This document shows, one piece after another, positions 1 through 8,444 of a DNA stretch of 64,000 bases (positions are counted from its first letter, which is position 1; every line of letters starts with the position of its first letter). This stretch comes from CAYSFW01 sp964620675 (GTDB taxonomy: Bacteria; Pseudomonadota; Gammaproteobacteria; UWMA-0217). Where the stretch lies: NCBI GenBank assembly GCA_964620675.1, contig CAZUJU010000011.1, positions 10,770 through 74,769 of the forward strand, given 5' to 3'. The position numbers and the translations under genes were made by a program. Below the pieces are notes generated by a model. It saw nothing but the letters and a program-made list of their open reading frames with translations. It did not search any database and was not told the origin of the DNA.

Positions 1-84
1 ACCGTGGCGAATCGATGTCTCGGCGAGATCCAGCAGGCGCGCTTGCAGATCCAGCGTCAGATCATTGGAGGACGTAAGCGCCAT
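1..84 (-). CDS. amrA: AmmeMemoRadiSam system protein A (AMMECR1 family), N-terminal 28 residues only
   Basis: The frame opens with ATG at 84 and runs off the left edge. Its 28 residues read M-A-L-T-S-S-N-D-L-T-L-D-L-Q and continue with an amphipathic helix ending in A-E-T-S-I, as at the start of AMMECR1 proteins. The start lies 22 bp inside the end of the AmrB gene, so the two are probably translated together. AMMECR1 proteins have unknown biochemical function and form a conserved trio with the Memo-like B protein and a radical SAM enzyme, both present next door. The assignment rests on a short fragment plus this context. Confidence 0.65.
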   Translation of the reverse strand, partial: MALTSSNDLTLDLQARLLDLAETSIRHG

Positions 85-871
85 ACCCCACGACCCGATC
101 GCGTGAACCCGCGGTGTCCCCCGAGTTGCGCTGATCGACGACCGTCACGGTCATTCCCCGCGCCGCGGCGGTAAGCAATAGACCGCGAATCGCCCGATAG
201 CCACAGGCATCTTCACCGCTCAGGCGCTCGCCGCGCAGTTGCGTGATGGCCTCGGTGGTCGCGCGATCCCGGCGCTGTGCCGTCGCATAGTCGTGATCGT
301 GGCTGAGATCGGAACTCACCACGATCAGGGTCTCGGATCCGCCCCATAACGCATCGAGCACCGCAGCCACCTGCTCCGCCGGCGCATCACCGACCACGAT
401 GGGCACCAGCGAGAATCCGTCGAGCACCCGTTGCAGAAACGGCAGATGTACCTCCAGGCTGTGTTCCTGCGCATGCCCTTGATCGAACGCAATCACCCCG
501 GGTAGTCGCGCGACGTGCTCGATCGCATCGCGATCCAGCGCCACCCGTCCCAACGGGGTCGCGAAATCATCCACGGTCGGTATCGCCATACCGCGAAATC
601 CCACCCGGTGATCCGGCCCCAACAGCACGACCCGAGTGATGGGCTGTGTGCGATTGAGTAACCGCGCGTAGGCACTCGCGGCCACCGGCCCCGAGTAGAT
701 ATAGCCAGCGTGCGGCACAATCATCGCCTTCGGCGGCGGCGCATCGGTCACTGCTTGGTCGATCAATCCGCGCAGCATCGTCCGCAATGCATCGGCCTCG
801 CCAGGATAAAATTTGCCCGCGACCGCCGCTGGGCGAACCCGCTTCTGCAACGTCCAGATTCCTTCAACCAT
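62..871 (-). CDS. amrB: AmmeMemoRadiSam system protein B (Memo-like family)
   Basis: This 269-residue protein matches the Memo family, which is related to class III extradiol dioxygenases. Visible marks are the P-H-A-G-Y-I-Y-S-G motif near residue 53, a G-P-D-H segment near 86 and the H-S-L-E-V-H-L-P-F block near 137, which supply the conserved histidines. Length is normal for the family. It overlaps the A gene by 23 bp and is divergent from the radical SAM gene at 1011. No strong ribosome-binding site is seen upstream of the chosen ATG. The family's reaction in bacteria is not established; a role in a redox or modification pathway with the two partners is inferred from conserved co-occurrence. 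Confidence 0.88.
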   Translation of the reverse strand: MVEGIWTLQKRVRPAAVAGKFYPGEADALRTMLRGLIDQAVTDAPPPKAMIVPHAGYIYSGPVAASAYARLLNRTQPITRVVLLGPDHRVGFRGMAIPTVDDFATPLGRVALDRDAIEHVARLPGVIAFDQGHAQEHSLEVHLPFLQRVLDGFSLVPIVVGDAPAEQVAAVLDALWGGSETLIVVSSDLSHDHDYATAQRRDRATTEAITQLRGERLSGEDACGYRAIRGLLLTAAARGMTVTVVDQRNSGDTAGSRDRVVGYGAYVLQ

Positions 872-1010
872 GGAACATCTTCGTGTCTGCTATGTGTTAT
901 ATATTGAATACACATTGCGTAAATGCAAGAAATCAGCCATTTGGTTAGCAAGTCCTCACATTCACGCGGGGAAAACCGAAGTCTGGATCGCGACGCAAGA
1001 GGTATCGCGC
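872..1010. promoter_or_regulatory. Divergent promoter region between amrB and amrS
   Basis: This 139-bp spacer separates two divergent genes and is markedly AT-rich around 890-930. A TGTGT / ACACA inverted repeat spans 893-914 around a TATATATT core, which could hold a -10 element or an operator. No consensus promoter pair can be assigned with confidence. Confidence 0.35.
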
Positions 1011-2108
1011 ATGTCGACCCATCCCATCGAAACGGATTTCCCCACCCGCTTTTGGCACCCGCTCGAAGACGGCCGGGTTCAATGCGACGTCTGCCCGCGC
1101 GAATGCAAGCTGCATGAAGGGCAGCGCGGACTCTGCTTCGTGCGCGCCTGCGCGGACGGCCGCATCGTACTCACCTCGTACGGCCGCTCCAGCGGTTTCT
1201 GCATTGATCCCATCGAAAAAAAACCGCTCGCCCATTTTCTGCCCGGCACCCCGGTACTGTCGTTTGGCACCGCCGGCTGCAACCTGGCCTGCAAGTTCTG
1301 CCAGAACTGGGACATGAGCAAATCGCGCGAGATGGATACCTTGATGGATCAGGCCGCGCCCCGGGTGCTCGCCGCAACCGCCGAGCGCCTCGGTTGCCGC
1401 AGCGTCGCCTTCACCTATAACGATCCGGTGATCTTTATGGAGTACGCGATCGACACCGCGATCGAGTGCCACGCCCTAGGTATCCGCACGGTCGCCGTCA
1501 CCGCCGGTTACATCAACCCGGAACCCCGGGCCGAATTCTTCGCGCACATGGATGCCGCGAATGTCGACCTCAAAGCATTCACCGACAGGTTTTATTGGAA
1601 GATCTGCGGCGGGCACCTTGCGCCGGTACTCGATACGCTCAAGTATCTGCGCCACGAAACCCGCACCTGGCTCGAAATCACCACCCTATTGATCCCCGAC
1701 GAGAATGACGGCGATGCCGAGATCGGCCGCCTTACGGCCTGGATCGCGACCGAACTCGGGGTCGACGTACCGCTGCACTTCAGCGCGTTTCACCCCGACT
1801 GGAAAATGCTCGACCCTCCGCCCACACCAGCCGCAACCCTCACCCGGGCGCGCCGGATCGCGCTCGACCACGGCCTACGTTACGTCTACACCGGCAACGT
1901 CCATGACCCCGCCGGCGGCAGTACCTATTGTCACGTCTGCGGTGCAACCCTGATCGGGCGCGACGGCTACACCCTCACCGCCTGGCACCTCGATACCGCG
2001 GGCCATTGCACCCAATGCGGCACGGCCTGTGCCGGGGTGTTCGAAGAACGCCCCGGCACCTGGGGCTCACGCCGACAGCCCGTTCGGATCGCCACGCGCG
2101 ACGGTTGA
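1011..2108 (+). CDS. amrS: AmmeMemoRadiSam system radical SAM enzyme
   Basis: The 365-residue protein belongs to the AmrS branch of radical SAM enzymes, related to pyruvate formate-lyase activases. The SAM-cluster motif C-x3-C-x2-C is at residues 90, 94 and 97 (G-C-N-L-A-C-K-F-C). An N-terminal Cys cluster (C25, C28, C32, C42) and a C-terminal C-x2-C pair probably bind additional metal, as is usual in this subfamily. The ATG at 1011 is chosen because AGAGG lies just upstream and similarity begins there; the open frame itself extends back to 813. It is transcribed away from amrB and amrA. The substrate of these enzymes is not known. Confidence 0.9.
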   Translation: MSTHPIETDFPTRFWHPLEDGRVQCDVCPRECKLHEGQRGLCFVRACADGRIVLTSYGRSSGFCIDPIEKKPLAHFLPGTPVLSFGTAGCNLACKFCQNWDMSKSREMDTLMDQAAPRVLAATAERLGCRSVAFTYNDPVIFMEYAIDTAIECHALGIRTVAVTAGYINPEPRAEFFAHMDAANVDLKAFTDRFYWKICGGHLAPVLDTLKYLRHETRTWLEITTLLIPDENDGDAEIGRLTAWIATELGVDVPLHFSAFHPDWKMLDPPPTPAATLTRARRIALDHGLRYVYTGNVHDPAGGSTYCHVCGATLIGRDGYTLTAWHLDTAGHCTQCGTACAGVFEERPGTWGSRRQPVRIATRDG

Positions 2109-2267
2109 CCAAAAATCGTCCGTTTTCCGGGAAGCTTTCCTCCTGTCCGAAAATTGCTACACTATTCACAAAAATGTTGTTTCAATTCTGGAGCTTCTTC
2201 GCACTTTTTAAAGTCCGGATGAAGTAATTTTGGGTCTATCACACAGCCTTGTACGAAGGATCGGAAA

Positions 2268-2639
2268 ATGCAGAAAGCCACTTTTGCCTCCCTCAACGCC
2301 ACCCTAGCAGTTTTACTGGTCGCGCCGACGTCTCCGGCCGTCGCCGCCTCGAACGAGGCGTTCATCAACGAGCTGGCCACCTCGGTCGAACAATTCTACG
2401 GCAAGAACGTCGAGGATCTGGATCGGCACATCGCCATCACTTATGGCGTCAAAGGGCCGGTTGCGCAAACTGCCGACCAATACAACTACCTGGTGCCCGC
2501 GCAGGGCCCCGCTTGCGGCGGGCTCAACGTGCAAATCGACGGCGACAAGCGGATTACCAGCTGGCATACGCTGTTATGGGAGCGCACCGAGGACAACCAG
2601 TTCGGTATCGCCTGCAACAAACTGCTGCAAGCGAAGTAA
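2268..2639 (+). CDS. Small exported protein of unknown function
   Basis: This 123-residue protein has a clear Sec signal peptide (M-Q-K-A-T-F-A, a hydrophobic stretch, cleavage near A-V-A-A-S at 24-28). The mature part is about 96 residues with two cysteines, in G-P-A-C-G-G and G-I-A-C-N-K, which could form a disulfide. AAGGA lies 12 bases before the ATG. I do not recognise the family. It stands alone between the radical SAM gene and the FIST-GGDEF gene, both on the same strand, with its own upstream spacer of about 160 bp, so it is probably separately transcribed. Confidence 0.7.
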   Translation: MQKATFASLNATLAVLLVAPTSPAVAASNEAFINELATSVEQFYGKNVEDLDRHIAITYGVKGPVAQTADQYNYLVPAQGPACGGLNVQIDGDKRITSWHTLLWERTEDNQFGIACNKLLQAK

Positions 2640-2884
2640 TTAGCGACACGGACATTACTCGCCAGCGTGCGATCGGGGCCAAGCGGTCGGATATTCTGAC
2701 CGATCCTCGTGCGCGGCACTCGACGGTCCACGTGCAACTGTTAAGATTGCGACGCCACGCCCGGATGCCCGATCGGCCGCGCGCGGCCTGTATGCCACCC
2801 GGTAGCCTGGAACACGCGACGCGCGGACGAAGGAGAGCCTGACTTGAACGACCGCCCACTCATCAGCGCAGCGCGACGGCCGCT

Positions 2885-4615
2885 ATGAAGGTCTTCATTC
2901 TCGACTACGACCCATCAATCCAGTTGCAGGCGCAACTGGGTAAGTCCGGCATCGAAGACTCGGAGCAGCTGCTGATCCAGTTGTTCACCACCAGCGCCAA
3001 ACCACCGTTCACGCACGGGCTGTTACTCGAACTGCAAATCCTCTTTCCGAACGCGATAGTAACCGGCTGCACCACCACCGGGCTGCTGCGCGCCAACGAA
3101 ATCGTCGAAGACGCGACCCGGATCGTTTTTTGCGCATTCGACCGGCGCCGCCTCGCGCACGCCGAATTCCATCCTGCCGTCAACGAAAAATCCGACTGGT
3201 ATGAAGCCGGCAACCGGCTCGGCGCGCAGGTCGGCGGCGCCGATACCCGACTGCTGCTGTGTTACGCGACCGGACCGCTCCTGAACGCCGAGGCGCTCGC
3301 GCGTGGCCTGCTTACGCCCTGCCCAAACGCAGTGCTTGCCGGTCAGCTCGCTTGCGCCGCCCAGGGCGAAGTGCCGCGCATCATCAGCGGGCGCACCTCG
3401 TGGCCCAACGGGGTGGTCGTGATCGCACTCACCGGCAACGACCTCCACATCCAAGCGCACCACAGCCCCGACTGGATGATGCTGGGCACCCCGCTAGAGG
3501 TCACCGATGCCAGCGACAACGTGATTCGCAGCGTCAACAAGATGCGCGCCACCGAACTCTACAGCCGCTACATCGGTTTTGACGCGTGCAAGGATGTCCC
3601 CGCCTGCTCGGTCCGCTTTCCCTTTTTGACCCAGCGCGACGGCATGACCCTTGCGCGGCCGGCCAAATCCGTACTGGCCGACGGCGCAGTCAGTCTGTGG
3701 GGCGACCTGCATACCGGTGATACGGTACGGTTCGGCATCCTCAACCCCGCCGATGCCACCGACCATACCCAACATCTGCTGCAGACCCTGCGCGAACGCC
3801 CTTGCGAATTGCTGTTCCAGTTCTCCAGCATCGCCCGCACCGTTTTGATGCGCTCGTTGACGCAGGAACAATTTCAACAGTATTCCGCCATCGCTCCCAC
3901 CCTGGGGGCGTTTTCCGTCGGCCAGTTTTACTACACCGCGAACGAACCCGCCTTACTGCATTACACCCAGACCGTGCTCTGCATCGGCGAGGGCTCACGC
4001 GCGAAACCCCAACTCGACCGCGATCGCGAGCGGGTGAGCTTCTCCCAGGACACCCTGGAGATGCGCGCCATGTCGCACCTCGTGTTCACCACCGCGAAGG
4101 AACTCGAAGACGCCAACAAGACGCTCGAGCGCCTCGCCAACACCGACTCGCTGACCCGCGTATTCAACCGCCACAAGGCGCAATTGCTGCTCGATCAGGA
4201 ATACCGCCGCGCGCAACGCTACGCCCGACCGCTGACCCTGATCCTGTTCGACGTCGACGATTTCAAACGCGTCAACGACACCCTCGGCCATAGCACCGGC
4301 GACGAGGCACTGGCCCGGCTCGCCGAAATCGTCCGCCCGCTGATACGCGATACCGACTATTTCGCGCGCTGGGGCGGCGAAGAATTCCTCATCATCTGCC
4401 CAGAAACCGAAATTCGCGGCGCGAGTGAAATCGCCGAACGGGTGCGCATCGCGATCGAAACCAGCACCATCGTCGACGGCCAACAGATCACCATCAGCCT
4501 CGGCGTCGCCAGCTTTCGCGCCGAAGACACGCTCGAAAAAATCATCAACCGCGCCGACCGCGCGCTCTACATCTCGAAAGAAAAAGGCAAAAATCGCGTC
4601 AGCAGCAGCGAGTGA
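2885..4615 (+). CDS. FIST sensory domain protein with GGDEF diguanylate cyclase
   Basis: The 576-residue protein has no membrane segment. Residues about 1-380 match the FIST N and C sensory domains, thought to bind small ligands such as amino acids. Residues about 415-576 are a GGDEF domain. The catalytic motif is G-G-E-E-F at 497-501, and an RxxD inhibitory I-site (R488, D491) sits five residues before it, so the cyclase looks active and product-inhibited. It should make cyclic di-GMP in the cytosol in response to a soluble ligand. A possible 14-codon upstream reading frame starts at TTG 2844 after GGAGAG and overlaps this ATG; it may be a translational coupler, but that is weak. Confidence 0.88.
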   Translation: MKVFILDYDPSIQLQAQLGKSGIEDSEQLLIQLFTTSAKPPFTHGLLLELQILFPNAIVTGCTTTGLLRANEIVEDATRIVFCAFDRRRLAHAEFHPAVNEKSDWYEAGNRLGAQVGGADTRLLLCYATGPLLNAEALARGLLTPCPNAVLAGQLACAAQGEVPRIISGRTSWPNGVVVIALTGNDLHIQAHHSPDWMMLGTPLEVTDASDNVIRSVNKMRATELYSRYIGFDACKDVPACSVRFPFLTQRDGMTLARPAKSVLADGAVSLWGDLHTGDTVRFGILNPADATDHTQHLLQTLRERPCELLFQFSSIARTVLMRSLTQEQFQQYSAIAPTLGAFSVGQFYYTANEPALLHYTQTVLCIGEGSRAKPQLDRDRERVSFSQDTLEMRAMSHLVFTTAKELEDANKTLERLANTDSLTRVFNRHKAQLLLDQEYRRAQRYARPLTLILFDVDDFKRVNDTLGHSTGDEALARLAEIVRPLIRDTDYFARWGGEEFLIICPETEIRGASEIAERVRIAIETSTIVDGQQITISLGVASFRAEDTLEKIINRADRALYISKEKGKNRVSSSE

Positions 4616-4710
4616 GGTGGCGGGTACAAAACGCCCGGCGCCCTTCCTGGGATCGCCGAGCCTATGTCTACCGTTCGTGGAATTGCGGCTTAACGCCGAT
4701 CCGGCGCGCT

Positions 4711-5367
4711 CTACCTCAAACCCGTCAGCAACGCCTCCACCGCCAGCGACTGCGCCTTGGGTGGCGCGAAGAACGTAGTGTCGGATTTCGCGATGGCAGT
4801 ATCGGGCGGCAACACCAACAATATCTTGCCCTTCAACCGTTCATCCTCGCGCGTTTCCCACAGCGCACGGAACTGCACCTCGGTGAATTGCCGGTTGCCC
4901 CACGAGGGATCTGCCACCGCCACCCGGCCGTCCGCGCCAATGCCGCGGATTACGGTGAAGTGGTCGTCGCCTCGGTAACGCACCTAGGCGATCGCGGGGA
5001 TTTTCAGGGTCTTCAGTTTCTCGAAGTCGAGCGCGAGGCCTTTTCCTTCGTAGCCGTACAGCCACGCCACATGGGCGAGGTCCTTGAACGAGGTCATGCC
5101 GTCGCCCTCCATCGCATGCATGACCTCGTCCTCGGTGATCGATTCCCCGTAGAACTCCGACAGCACCGTCGCCAGCGAGGCCGCGCCGCAGGAGTAGTCT
5201 AGGTCCTGCTTGACCACGCGCGCGTCGCGCAGGGTTTTCCAGGACTTGACCGGCACATCGCCGGCGAGGCGGGCGGATTGGAAGTGCAGGCTCGCCGCCG
5301 TCGCGGTACTGGCGAGGCAGTACAACGACAGGGCAAGTATGGCTGAGACGAGGTAGGAAGGTCTCAA
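4711..5367 (-). pseudogene. C39-type peptidase family protein, split by an in-frame TAG
   Basis: The upstream part (4984-5367) has a signal peptide (residues 1-24) and the cysteine-peptidase motif Q-x5-C-G-A-A-S (Q54, C60). An in-frame TAG at 4984-4986 follows I-P-A-I-A. The same frame continues with V-R-Y-R-G-D-D-H-F (His near 136) and V-A-D-P-S-W-G, the His and Asp of the C39 triad. The stop therefore separates the nucleophile from its base, so the product is inactive unless the codon is read through. It resembles periplasmic C39-like proteins such as FapD of Pseudomonas functional amyloid operons rather than the peptidase domain of ABC exporters. Neighbours are exported small proteins and an outer-membrane barrel. 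Confidence 0.8.
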
Positions 5368-5510
5368 GGCGAATCTCCTACAAATTAAGTCTCAAGTGAT
5401 CCCGAGTAACGAAACGTACCACCCGTGGTTGGTCTAACGCGCCCATGTCCTCAATGTACTCGCCAGTATGCACATAGGGTGCGGTAAAGCCCACAAACGC
5501 GCCGAATAAG

Positions 5511-5780
5511 CTATCTCTGCCGATTTCTCGGGTTTCCGAACCCGGACAGCAAGAGAATGCTCACCGCCGCCAGTACCCAAGAGATTTCTCCTTGTGCAAT
5601 CGACCAACTGACCGGGATGCCGAGGATCCGAGTTGATAATAACCAAGCGACAACGAGACCGCACGAGGACAGGAACGCAATGAGATAGCAATTCGTACCA
5701 CCCCGGATCGCTCCCCAAAGGGCTACAGGGACCACTAATGTCACGAATAAAAGAAACGATATTACGGCGATTTCTGACAT
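5511..5780 (-). CDS. Small membrane protein, unknown
   Basis: The 89-residue protein (from the ATG at 5780; an alternative GTG lies at 5822) has three hydrophobic segments and no soluble domain. The coding region is clearly less GC-rich than the rest of the window, as is the neighbouring gene at 5967. I do not recognise the family. Being next to a peptidase and an exported Gly/Ala-rich protein, it could be an immunity or accessory membrane protein, but nothing in the sequence proves that. Confidence 0.45.
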   Translation of the reverse strand: MSEIAVISFLLFVTLVVPVALWGAIRGGTNCYLIAFLSSCGLVVAWLLSTRILGIPVSWSIAQGEISWVLAAVSILLLSGFGNPRNRQR

Positions 5781-5966
5781 ATTCGTAAACCACACCTTTA
5801 TAGACTTCACAGTAGCCAACACCGATTCTGCCCTGCGAACCTGATCCCGACAGAGCGGGAGCGCCTGGAACTCAAAGAACTCTTCAGATTATAAGCGCAC
5901 GGGCGGAAAAGGGACGCTAAGATAGGCGTTTTTCCAGTCCTAGATGATTTAATGGCCACATCCTTT

Positions 5967-6218
5967 CTACCGCACAACATTCGCGTGAATGACGAATAAA
6001 ATAACAGCCACCGGAGCCAGATAAAGAATTGCTCGCAGGACATCCATTATTCCGACATCACCCAGCACATGGTTTTTCGCAGCAAGATAGATTGCTCCGC
6101 TTAATGTAATATACATCAATATCCAAAGGTAGCCTTTGTGTACTAGAAGTGTCGATAGTGCCGCTGTTAAGCCACAGAAAACGACGGCAGAATACATATC
6201 AAAATTACTAGTAGCCAT
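5967..6218 (-). CDS. Small membrane protein, unknown
   Basis: The 83-residue protein is almost entirely hydrophobic, with about three membrane segments and short loops. A good ribosome-binding site (AAAGGG, five bases before the ATG) supports it. It shares low GC content with the gene at 5511. It lies between the exported protein gene at 6440 and the peptidase pseudogene on the same strand, and a hairpin sits upstream at 6256-6290. Its function is unknown; an immunity-like role is only a guess from context. Confidence 0.5.
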   Translation of the reverse strand: MATSNFDMYSAVVFCGLTAALSTLLVHKGYLWILMYITLSGAIYLAAKNHVLGDVGIMDVLRAILYLAPVAVILFVIHANVVR

Positions 6219-6255
6219 AAAAACCCTTTCGCGTCCTACACACTTAGGTTCGAAT

Positions 6256-6290
6256 GGAGAGGGATGACTTCTAGATATACATCCCTCTCC
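6256..6290 (+). terminator. Hairpin with T tract on the plus strand
   Basis: GGAGAGGGATG at 6256-6266 pairs perfectly with CATCCCTCTCC at 6280-6290 across a 13-base loop, and GGTTTTGG follows on the plus strand. The T tract faces plus-strand transcripts although the surrounding genes are on the minus strand. It may also act on minus-strand RNA as a processing or stability hairpin. Confidence 0.45.
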
Positions 6291-6439
6291 GGTTTTGGCG
6301 CCGCCACGATGCCACGCCTGATCCGGCTAAAATCCGCGATACAAAACGTCTGATCTATTTAACCGACGACTGTAGACTCGCTTATCGTTAGTCAGATTCT
6401 GCCCGAAAGCCAGGGTGCATTCATCGTTCTTGGCGGAAC

Positions 6440-6925
6440 TCACCTTCTAGCATATCGCGTCAGCCCAACCGATCGTATTACGCTCGGACGTTTTCCGCTC
6501 GACCCTGCCACGGTCGTTGCAGCGATAACTCCAGCCGTTGTCGCGGCGCCCGCGATATGGCCGGCAGAGTAGATCGATCCTGCGACAGTTACTGAGCCGA
6601 CGCCAGCAATTAGTCCTGCCATAGCGCTGCCCGTGACGGCGTACGTCGCACCTCCTGTTACCGCACCATAGAGCAGTACAGGCAACCACGCTATGGCACC
6701 TTGCGTAGTTTCCATTTCCTGTTCGGATAAGATCGCAACTTGCCAACGGCCGTCGCTCGGTCGAAATGCGTAGCTCATTTCTGACACCGGCGACGCCGAG
6801 ACAAGCATCGATTTCTCATCTTCGAATTCAGCGGCGCTCAACGGAAATCCACCGGCCGCCATAATCATCTGCCCATTAACCAAAGTAAGGCACGCTACCG
6901 CAATAGCTGCTCGTTTCATCATCAT
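6440..6925 (-). CDS. Exported Gly/Ala-rich small protein with an internal double-glycine-like motif
   Basis: This 161-residue protein begins with a Sec signal (residues 1-24). After about 40 polar residues comes L-S-E-Q-E-M-E-T-T-Q-G-A (66-77), which has the spacing of a double-glycine leader: L at -12, E at -8, M at -7, G-A at -2 and -1. The remaining part (78-150) is hydrophobic and rich in Gly, Ala, Thr and Val, like pore-forming bacteriocins or amyloid-prone peptides, and ends in a basic tail. I do not recognise the family. A C39-like peptidase gene and an outer-membrane barrel gene lie on the same strand on either side, so it may be their substrate. Confidence 0.65.
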   Translation of the reverse strand: MMMKRAAIAVACLTLVNGQMIMAAGGFPLSAAEFEDEKSMLVSASPVSEMSYAFRPSDGRWQVAILSEQEMETTQGAIAWLPVLLYGAVTGGATYAVTGSAMAGLIAGVGSVTVAGSIYSAGHIAGAATTAGVIAATTVAGSSGKRPSVIRSVGLTRYARR

Positions 6926-6968
6926 GTTATACGCCTATTCGCGCATGATGCGCCTAATTGCTACCAAA

Positions 6969-7020
6969 GCCCCTAACGGGGCACCCCTCCGGGGCGGGCG
7001 GCAACCCGCCCCGGAATTTT
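6969..7020 (+). terminator. Double hairpin with T tract on the plus strand
   Basis: CCGGGGCGGG (6989-6998) pairs perfectly with CCCGCCCCGG (7005-7014) across a 6-base loop and is followed by AATTTTTAT, a textbook intrinsic terminator for plus-strand transcription. A second small hairpin, GCCCC-TAAC-GGGGC, lies at 6969-6982. Both sit between two minus-strand genes. On the minus strand the stem directly follows the stop of the outer-membrane gene but lacks a following T run. Confidence 0.6.
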
Positions 7021-7988
7021 TATGTCTCTGGGCTGTCGTTTCCGTCACCTGCCGGTTCCGCTGGTTTGCGCAACGCCTTTAACTTGTCCGGCAGCTTGCC
7101 AAACTTGTACAGCGCGGTCAGGCTCACTTCGGCGCCGCCGTCGCCGCTGATGTCCGCGCGGGTGGTCATCTGTAAAGTCGTGCGCTTGCTAAAGGCGTAA
7201 CCCAGACCGAAGTCGAGCCGGGTCTGGGTGGTGTCGATGCCGCGCGTGTCGCCGTGGACTGCATCCGCGCCGTGCCAGCGCAGTTGCAGCTCGCCGGTCA
7301 GCGTGACTTCGGCGTTCACCGCGAAGCCGACGCTGGGGTTGACGTAGAACAGCTCGCCAGGGTCGATTTACAGCGCTTCGACGTCGCGCTTCGCGCTGTG
7401 GCGGTAGGCGGCGGTGAGCGAGAGCACCAGCGGGTCAATGGCGCGGTAGGTGGTCGCGCCGACTTGCCAGGTCTTGGCGTGGGCGAAGTCTTCGCCTTCG
7501 AAGGCGGTGTTTTCCGCCAGCGTAATCTCGGCGAAGCCAAGCTGGGCGGGTGTTTCCTTGTCGTCGAGAAAGCCGTGGTTGAGGCCCACGGCGAGATCGC
7601 CCCAGCGGTTACCGGAGGTACTTGTCGAGGCACCAGGCTGTTGGGTGCGGGTGGTGTCGGCGATGCCGGAGACGCGGGAGAAAAATTCGGTGCGTGAGTT
7701 AACCCCGTAACGGAAACCCAGGGTAGTGACAAATATGTCGCTGTTGCGCCGCGCTTCGCCGACCAGCGCCGGAATCTGGACGAACTGGTCCGGTCCGGTT
7801 TGCAGCACCTGGTAGCTGGCGCTGACGTTGCGCCGGTCGGTGTTGGCGAACACGCCCGACAGCTCCACACGGTAACGGTTTTCCGCCGTGAGCAGGTCTT
7901 CAATGGTGAGGGGAAGATCGCCAAACGCAGGCGCAACTACCGCTATTAGCATCAAGCCCCCCGGCCTGATGATGTTCAAGAGTCGCAT
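7020..7988 (-). pseudogene. Outer-membrane beta-barrel 'transporter' protein, split by an in-frame TAA
   Basis: Starting at the ATG at 7988 (AAGG upstream), the first 206 residues carry a signal peptide, the segment L-T-I-E-D-L-L-T and alternating beta-strand patterns such as G-F-R-Y-G-V-N-S-R-T-E-F-F. A TAA at 7368-7370 interrupts the frame. The next 115 residues continue in the same frame with more strands (F-Y-V-N-P-S-V-G-F, L-D-F-G-L-G-Y-A-F) and a polar tail. The whole resembles outer-membrane transporter-like proteins found next to C39 peptidase genes, in the manner of FapF. The interruption would remove the last barrel strands, so the product is probably non-functional. Confidence 0.72.
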
Positions 7989-8181
7989 TGGTATCGTTAC
8001 CTTTATCCTTGACTCGCAGCCCAACTATAAATTACCCCCCCCGAGGATTTCAAGTAGACAATTGTTGCGGAAACCCCCCACTCGGGGTGTTGTACCGCCA
8101 CTGCGGACGACGTATCCTTTAATCACGGCGCGACGGTGCCACCCACCTCATACATGACCGCGAGCGGACGGATCGATCAGG

Positions 8182-8439
8182 ATGCCTATCATCAGCCGAT
8201 TCCTGGGCATCGTTATTGTCATGTATTGGGACGACCATTCGCCACCTCACTTCCACGCCAAATACGGCGACTACGAGATCATCGTCGATATCGCGACTGG
8301 AAGCATTGAGGGCAGATTTCCCAAACGGGCGTTACGACACGTGCTAGAGTGGCACGAACTTCATCAGGAACAGTTGCTCGACAATTGGGAGCGGTGCAGA
8401 CGAAGGGAAGATCTCAACCCTATCGATCCTCTGGAGTGA
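8182..8439 (+). CDS. DUF4160 domain protein
   Basis: The 85-residue protein shows the DUF4160 pattern: P-I-I-S-R-F-L-G, M-Y-W-D-D-H-S-P-P-H-F-H-A-K-Y-G and a C-terminal W-x-x-H-x-x-x-L-x-x-N-W helix. It precedes the DUF2442 gene by five bases on the same strand. Such pairs are common and behave like toxin-antitoxin or regulatory cassettes in genomic surveys, but the biochemical function is not established. GC content is lower than average for the window, consistent with mobility. Confidence 0.85.
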   Translation: MPIISRFLGIVIVMYWDDHSPPHFHAKYGDYEIIVDIATGSIEGRFPKRALRHVLEWHELHQEQLLDNWERCRRREDLNPIDPLE

Positions 8440-8444
8440 AAAGC

